From positions 1-8,205 of the forward strand of contig CAJUOF010000113.1 of the NCBI GenBank assembly GCA_910587905.1: a stretch of DNA of 8,205 nt, in the 5' to 3' direction. This DNA is from an uncultured Lachnospiraceae bacterium (GTDB taxonomy: Bacteria > Bacillota_A > Clostridia > Lachnospirales > Lachnospiraceae). Shown piece by piece: positions 4,955 to 8,205 of this stretch. Each line of letters opens with the position of its first letter. The first letter of the stretch is position 1. The notes beneath the pieces are model-generated. The model made no database searches. It had not been told where the DNA came from and saw only the letters and a program-made list of their open reading frames with translations. A program made the translations under genes and the position numbers.

Positions 4955-5869
4955 TCAAATATAATGACAGGCGACCCTGTGTCCTGCCTCCCTCCCGGAA
5001 AGCTTCGGTCTCTCGGAAAAACAGAGCCCGTCCGCTTTTGCGCACCGGCCGGCATAGACGCAGGCCCTCCCCGCCTCCCCCGGCAGAGGGTTTCCCTCCG
5101 TCCGCTCCACTCCCGCCTTTCCGTCGTGGACAGACAAAAGCCGCCTGGCATAGGGATGCCGCAGACGGTCCAGGGCCGTGATGTCGGAAAGGGTTTCCAC
5201 CAGAGTGCCGCCGTACATGACGGCCAGCTCGTCGGCCAGATAATAGACCGCCTCCAGGTCATGGGAAACCAAAAGGCAAGTCAGCCCAAATTCCCGTTTC
5301 AGGTCCGCCAGCAGGTTCAAAAGCTGGGCCTGAACCGACACGTCCAGACTGCTTAAAGGCTCGTCCAGAAGCAGCAGCTCCGGTTTCGCCGCCAAAGCCC
5401 TGGCGATGCAGACCCGCTGGAGCTGTCCTCCGGAAAACTGTCTCGGAAATTTGCCCGCATCCTCTCCGGAAAGCCCCACCAGCTCCAGAAGCCGCCCTAT
5501 CTCCCTCCTCCTCTGCTCCCGGCCCATGGAGAAAAAATTCTCCAGCGGTTCCGAAAGAATCCGCCCGGCATTCAGATGAAGATTGACCGCATCCAGGCTG
5601 TTCTGAAAGACCATCTGAATCTTCTGCCGGTTCCCCTTCTCCCGGACAGAAGAGCCTTCCAGCCAAATCCCCCCGGAATCCGGTTTTTCGATCCCGGCAA
5701 TCATCCGGCAGAGGGTGCTTTTCCCACAGCCGCTCTCCCCCACCACGCCGAGACACCGTCCCCGTTCCAGGGAAAGACTCACCCCCTGCACGGCCTCCGT
5801 CCGACTCCCCTTTTGCCGGCCCCGGTAACATTTACAGACCTCCCGAAGCTCCAAAAAAGACACATCCAT
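4955..5869 (-). CDS. Nickel/peptide-type ABC importer ATP-binding protein, NikE/DppF-like
   Basis: Second ATPase of the importer, 304 residues. Motifs: Walker A GESGCGKS at 44-51, Q-loop Gln89 in VFQN, signature FSGGQLQR at 145-152, Walker B LLLLDEP at 165-171, D-loop SLD at 174-176 and switch His203. The oligopeptide-type C-terminal tail is present, with Cys270, Cys276, Cys283 and Cys301. After the Q-loop it reads DAVNLHLN; E. coli NikE as I recall it has SAVNPRKT there, which favours the Nik branch but lacks the usual Pro-Arg. The frame is open upstream to 6190, but ATG 5869 has AGGAG 9 nt before it, and homology begins there. It is the last gene of the operon, 13 nt after the NikD-like gene. 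Nickel, another metal complex, or small peptides are all possible substrates. Confidence 0.92.
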   Translation of the reverse strand: MDVSFLELREVCKCYRGRQKGSRTEAVQGVSLSLERGRCLGVVGESGCGKSTLCRMIAGIEKPDSGGIWLEGSSVREKGNRQKIQMVFQNSLDAVNLHLNAGRILSEPLENFFSMGREQRRREIGRLLELVGLSGEDAGKFPRQFSGGQLQRVCIARALAAKPELLLLDEPLSSLDVSVQAQLLNLLADLKREFGLTCLLVSHDLEAVYYLADELAVMYGGTLVETLSDITALDRLRHPYARRLLSVHDGKAGVERTEGNPLPGEAGRACVYAGRCAKADGLCFSERPKLSGREAGHRVACHYI

Positions 5870-5878
5870 CCGCCCCCT

Positions 5879-5883
5879 CTCCT
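5879..5883 (-). promoter_or_regulatory. Shine-Dalgarno site fixing the NikE-like start
   Basis: AGGAG lies 9 nt before ATG 5869 and touches the stop codon of the preceding gene. It argues against the 107-codon upstream extension of the same frame. Confidence 0.75.
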
Positions 5884-6875
5884 CAGAAGCCTCCTCCGCC
5901 CCCGCATGCTCCCCAGGCCTCCTTCCGCCCACACCTGACCAGATGGCCTCCCCCCGCCGACTCAAAGGGCGGGACCTCCGACCGGCACACCTCCCCGGCC
6001 CCGGGGCATCTGGGGGCAAAGGCACAGCCGGGCCCGGAAAACTCCCCCAAAACAGGGGGCCGGCCCTCCATGACCGAGAGTCTTTCCTTGGAAAAAGCCG
6101 GCCTTGAAGCGAACAGGCCGACCGTGTAAGGGTGAAGCGGAAACCTTCGCACCTCCTCCATGGGACCGCACTCCACGATCCGCCCGGCATACATCACATA
6201 GACCGTGTCCGCCATTCTGGAGATCACGCTCAAATCGTGGGAAATGAGCAGCAGAGACAGCCCGCTTTCTCCCCGCAGCTCCGAAAGCAACCGCAGAATC
6301 TCCTCCTGGACCGTGCTGTCGAGGGCCGTGGTCGGCTCGTCGGCGATCAGAAACTCCGGGCGTCCAAGGAGACTTAAACCAATCAGGGCCCGCTGCAGCA
6401 TGCCGCCGGAAAGCTCAAAGGCATACCTTCGCATCACGTCCTCCGGGGCCTTAAGCGCCATCCGTGAGAGAACGGAAACCGCCTCCCGATACCGTTCCTT
6501 CCGCCCCTTCCTCCCGATTCCTTCCAGAAAATGGGCGCCGATGGTCATTCTCGGATCAAAAGCAGACAGCGGGTCCTGGACGATTATGGACATCCGCCTT
6601 CCCCGGAACCCGTCCATCCCCCTGTCATTCTCAAGGGGAATCCGCTCCCCTCCCAGAAAAGCCTCCCCCTCCACCTGCCACCTGCCACCCGCCAAAAGGC
6701 CCAGGACGGCCCTGCAGAGCACAGACTTGCCACAGCCACTTTCCCCGATCATCCCCGTGCAGCCGCCGGCTTTTACGGCAAAGTCCGCAGGAAAGACCAC
6801 GGGAAGCAGCCGTCCCTTTTCCCGCAGAGAGACAGAAAGCCCTTTTGCAGCAAACAGAGGTTCCATTCCACTCAT
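5883..6875 (-). CDS. Nickel/peptide-type ABC importer ATP-binding protein, NikD/DppD-like
   Basis: First ATPase of the importer, 330 residues. Motifs: Walker A GESGCGKS at 44-51, Q-loop Gln100 in VQDP with SAFDPRMT after it, signature LSGGMLQR at 155-162, Walker B FLIADEP at 175-181, D-loop ALD at 184-186 and switch His213. FELSGGMLQR is characteristic of the D-type ATPase of Nik/Dpp systems. The C-terminal tail has the family HPY motif (248-250) and Cys284, Cys290, Cys297 and Cys315, spaced as in Opp/Dpp ATPases, some of which bind an iron-sulphur cluster. It ends in a glycine run. Its start overlaps the NikC-like stop by 4 nt (ATGA), with GGAGG about 10 nt upstream. It should form a heterodimer with the NikE-like ATPase beneath the two permeases. 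Confidence 0.93.
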   Translation of the reverse strand: MSGMEPLFAAKGLSVSLREKGRLLPVVFPADFAVKAGGCTGMIGESGCGKSVLCRAVLGLLAGGRWQVEGEAFLGGERIPLENDRGMDGFRGRRMSIIVQDPLSAFDPRMTIGAHFLEGIGRKGRKERYREAVSVLSRMALKAPEDVMRRYAFELSGGMLQRALIGLSLLGRPEFLIADEPTTALDSTVQEEILRLLSELRGESGLSLLLISHDLSVISRMADTVYVMYAGRIVECGPMEEVRRFPLHPYTVGLFASRPAFSKERLSVMEGRPPVLGEFSGPGCAFAPRCPGAGEVCRSEVPPFESAGGGHLVRCGRKEAWGACGGGGGF

Positions 6876-7663
6876 GACCGTCTCTCCTCCAGACCGTCCC
6901 GGAGCTTGTCCCCCAGGAAATTCACACTGACCACGATCAACACCACACAGAGCCCCGGCCAGAACATCATTCCCGGATGCTCCATATAATTCCGCCCGTC
7001 ACTGATCATCATGCCCCATTCCGCCTCCGGCGGCAAAATCCCCAACCCCAGAAACGAATAGCCGGAAATGGCAAGGAGCGTGCTTCCGAAATCAATGGAA
7101 AACACCGGCAGAAGCTCCGGCAGAATCGCCGTGAAAACATGGCGTCTCAAGATTTTAAGCCAGCCGCTCCCACAAATGCGGCTGGCCAGCATGGAAGTCC
7201 GCCCCATTTCCGCCCTGGTCAGGTTCCTGGCCATCCTGGCATACCAGATCCAGCGGGTGAGAAGCATGGCCACGCAGATACTTCCAATGCCCACGCCCCG
7301 GACACTGACCACGATGAGCACGACGACGACCCCCGGAAAAGACCGGAGAACGTCACTCCCCTTCATCAGACACTCGTCAAACAGGCCGCCCGCAAATCCG
7401 GACAGCATCCCGAGACAGACGCCGAGAAAAGCCGAAGCCGCCGCCACGAGGGCCGCATAGCCCATGGTGTTCCGCCCGCCCCAGAGCACCCTGGAAAACA
7501 GGTCCCGGCCCAGGTAATCCGTGCCCAAAAGATGTTCCCTGGAAATCTCCGCAAACTTGGCGGTCGGCTCCGCCAGGTTGGGATCACAGGGGGCGAGAAC
7601 CGGCGCAAAAAGACAGGCCAGCACAAGAATCGACAACAGCAACAAATACATTCGGAATTTCAT
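6872..7663 (-). CDS. Nickel/peptide-type ABC importer permease, NikC/DppC-like
   Basis: Integral membrane subunit of 263 residues, close to the usual length of NikC. A first membrane helix at about 6-24 is followed by the family hallmark LGTDYLGRD at 46-54. The ATPase-docking EAA-type loop lies at about 159-186, and SFLGLG at 203-208 is also typical. Within the family, WIWYARMARNL (138-148), AEWGMMISDGRNY and FWPGL resemble E. coli NikC, as I recall it, more than DppC. The start ATG 7663 lies one base after the NikB-like stop, with a G-run (GGGGGG) about 5 nt upstream as ribosome site. It pairs with the NikB-like permease to form the channel. Without the binding protein in view, the choice between nickel, metal chelate and peptide is open. 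Confidence 0.93.
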   Translation of the reverse strand: MKFRMYLLLLSILVLACLFAPVLAPCDPNLAEPTAKFAEISREHLLGTDYLGRDLFSRVLWGGRNTMGYAALVAAASAFLGVCLGMLSGFAGGLFDECLMKGSDVLRSFPGVVVVLIVVSVRGVGIGSICVAMLLTRWIWYARMARNLTRAEMGRTSMLASRICGSGWLKILRRHVFTAILPELLPVFSIDFGSTLLAISGYSFLGLGILPPEAEWGMMISDGRNYMEHPGMMFWPGLCVVLIVVSVNFLGDKLRDGLEERRS

Positions 7664-7664
7664 A

Positions 7665-8205
7665 TCAGCCCCCCAGCCGAAGCTTCGGATTCAGGAGCGC
7701 ACAGGCCACGTCCGAAACCAAGTTGGCGATCACGAACACCGCCGCCATCAGAAGGATATACCCCTGGATCATGGGATAATTTCTGGCCGCCACCGCACTG
7801 ACACACATTCTGCCGAGCCCCGGCCAGGAAAACACGTTTTCCACGATCACCGCCCCCGAAAGAATCCCCCCGAAATGAAGCCCCAGCGTCGTAAACACCG
7901 GCAGGAGGGCGTTGGGGAGCACATGGCGGAACATGGCCTGACGCCTGGAAAACCCCCGGACCCTGGCATAAGACACAAAAGGCTGATTCCGAATTTCCAG
8001 AATACTGTTGCGCAGAAGCTTCGTGTAAGTGGCAATAAAAGAACAGGCCAGAGTAAAAGAAGGGAGGATCAGGCATTTTAGTTCCCCGGCCCCCTGGACC
8101 GGCAGAAGCCTCCATTTCAGCGAAAACAGAAGCACCAGGAGAAACCCCAGCCAGAATTTCGGCATGGCCGCCCCCAGGAACGTAACCCCCCGGATCAGCC
8201 GGTCA
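7665..8205 (-). CDS. Nickel/peptide-type ABC importer permease, NikB/DppB-like, N-terminus cut by window edge
   Basis: C-terminal 179 residues of the first permease. The frame stays open through the right edge, and the Met at 8165 is internal: the residues before it (DRLIRGVTFLGAA) continue the family pattern, and MPKFWLGFLL matches the conserved helix found in mid-protein. The EAA-type loop SYARVRGFSRRQAMFRHVLPNALLP lies at about visible residues 78-102. ENVFSWPGLGRM and the NYPMIQGYILLMA block near the end are standard for DppB/NikB proteins. It ends with NPKLRLGG where many relatives have a DPR-like motif. The next gene begins one base after its stop, so they are cotranscribed. The promoter and any binding-protein gene lie beyond the window. 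Confidence 0.92.
   Translation of the reverse strand, partial: DRLIRGVTFLGAAMPKFWLGFLLVLLFSLKWRLLPVQGAGELKCLILPSFTLACSFIATYTKLLRNSILEIRNQPFVSYARVRGFSRRQAMFRHVLPNALLPVFTTLGLHFGGILSGAVIVENVFSWPGLGRMCVSAVAARNYPMIQGYILLMAAVFVIANLVSDVACALLNPKLRLGG

Noticed and set aside
5870..6190. 107-codon upstream extension of the NikE-like frame
   Set aside because: It overlaps the NikD-like gene in another frame, has no ABC family similarity, and a good ribosome site marks ATG 5869.
6977..7801. Open frame of 274 codons on the plus strand across the two permease genes
   Set aside because: Antisense shadow of the NikC-like and NikB-like genes; low-complexity basic and proline-rich product.

Overview
The window looks like chromosomal DNA from a moderately GC-rich anaerobic Firmicute, most likely class Clostridia and perhaps Lachnospiraceae. 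This rests on purine-rich Shine-Dalgarno sites, tRNA genes with no encoded CCA, strong sigma-A-type promoters, and a two-component/ABC-2 transporter layout common in that group. It is inference from style, not a database match. Every gene I can support lies on the minus strand, so transcription runs from right to left. Coding DNA is GC-rich, while the spacer around the tRNA genes is strikingly AT-rich.

Right part (4955-8205): a nickel/peptide-type (Nik/Dpp/Opp) ABC importer operon. In order of transcription it holds a NikB-like permease (cut by the right edge), a NikC-like permease, a NikD-like ATPase and a NikE-like ATPase. The genes are tightly packed (1-nt gap, 4-nt ATGA overlap, 13-nt gap). 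Any substrate-binding protein must lie outside the window.

Middle part (4242-4945): three tRNA genes in two units. tRNA-Leu(CAA) has its own promoter just after the importer and its own terminator. tRNA-Trp(CCA) and tRNA-Ala(GGC) share a consensus promoter and a terminator. An AT-rich spacer with short repeats separates the two units.

Left part (1-4204): a signalling and transport module made of an OmpR/PhoB-type response regulator, a membrane histidine kinase (13-nt overlap), an ABC-2-type ATPase, and its large permease (1-nt TGATG overlap, cut by the left edge). A terminator separates kinase and ATPase, so the module seems to be two transcription units.

The most interesting observation is in this module. 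The same tandem repeat (ATAGRG, 5 A/T bases, ATAGRGATTTCC; 11-bp period) occurs in front of the regulator gene and again at the kinase/ATPase junction, each time beside a -10-like box. The simple reading is that the regulator controls both its own operon and the transporter operon. The second promoter lies on top of the kinase operon terminator, so its transcripts would lack most of one terminator arm. The outer domains of both kinase and permease are strongly acidic, which would fit a cationic ligand, but the ligand is unknown. I found no CRISPR array, transposase, phage gene or recognisable defence gene.
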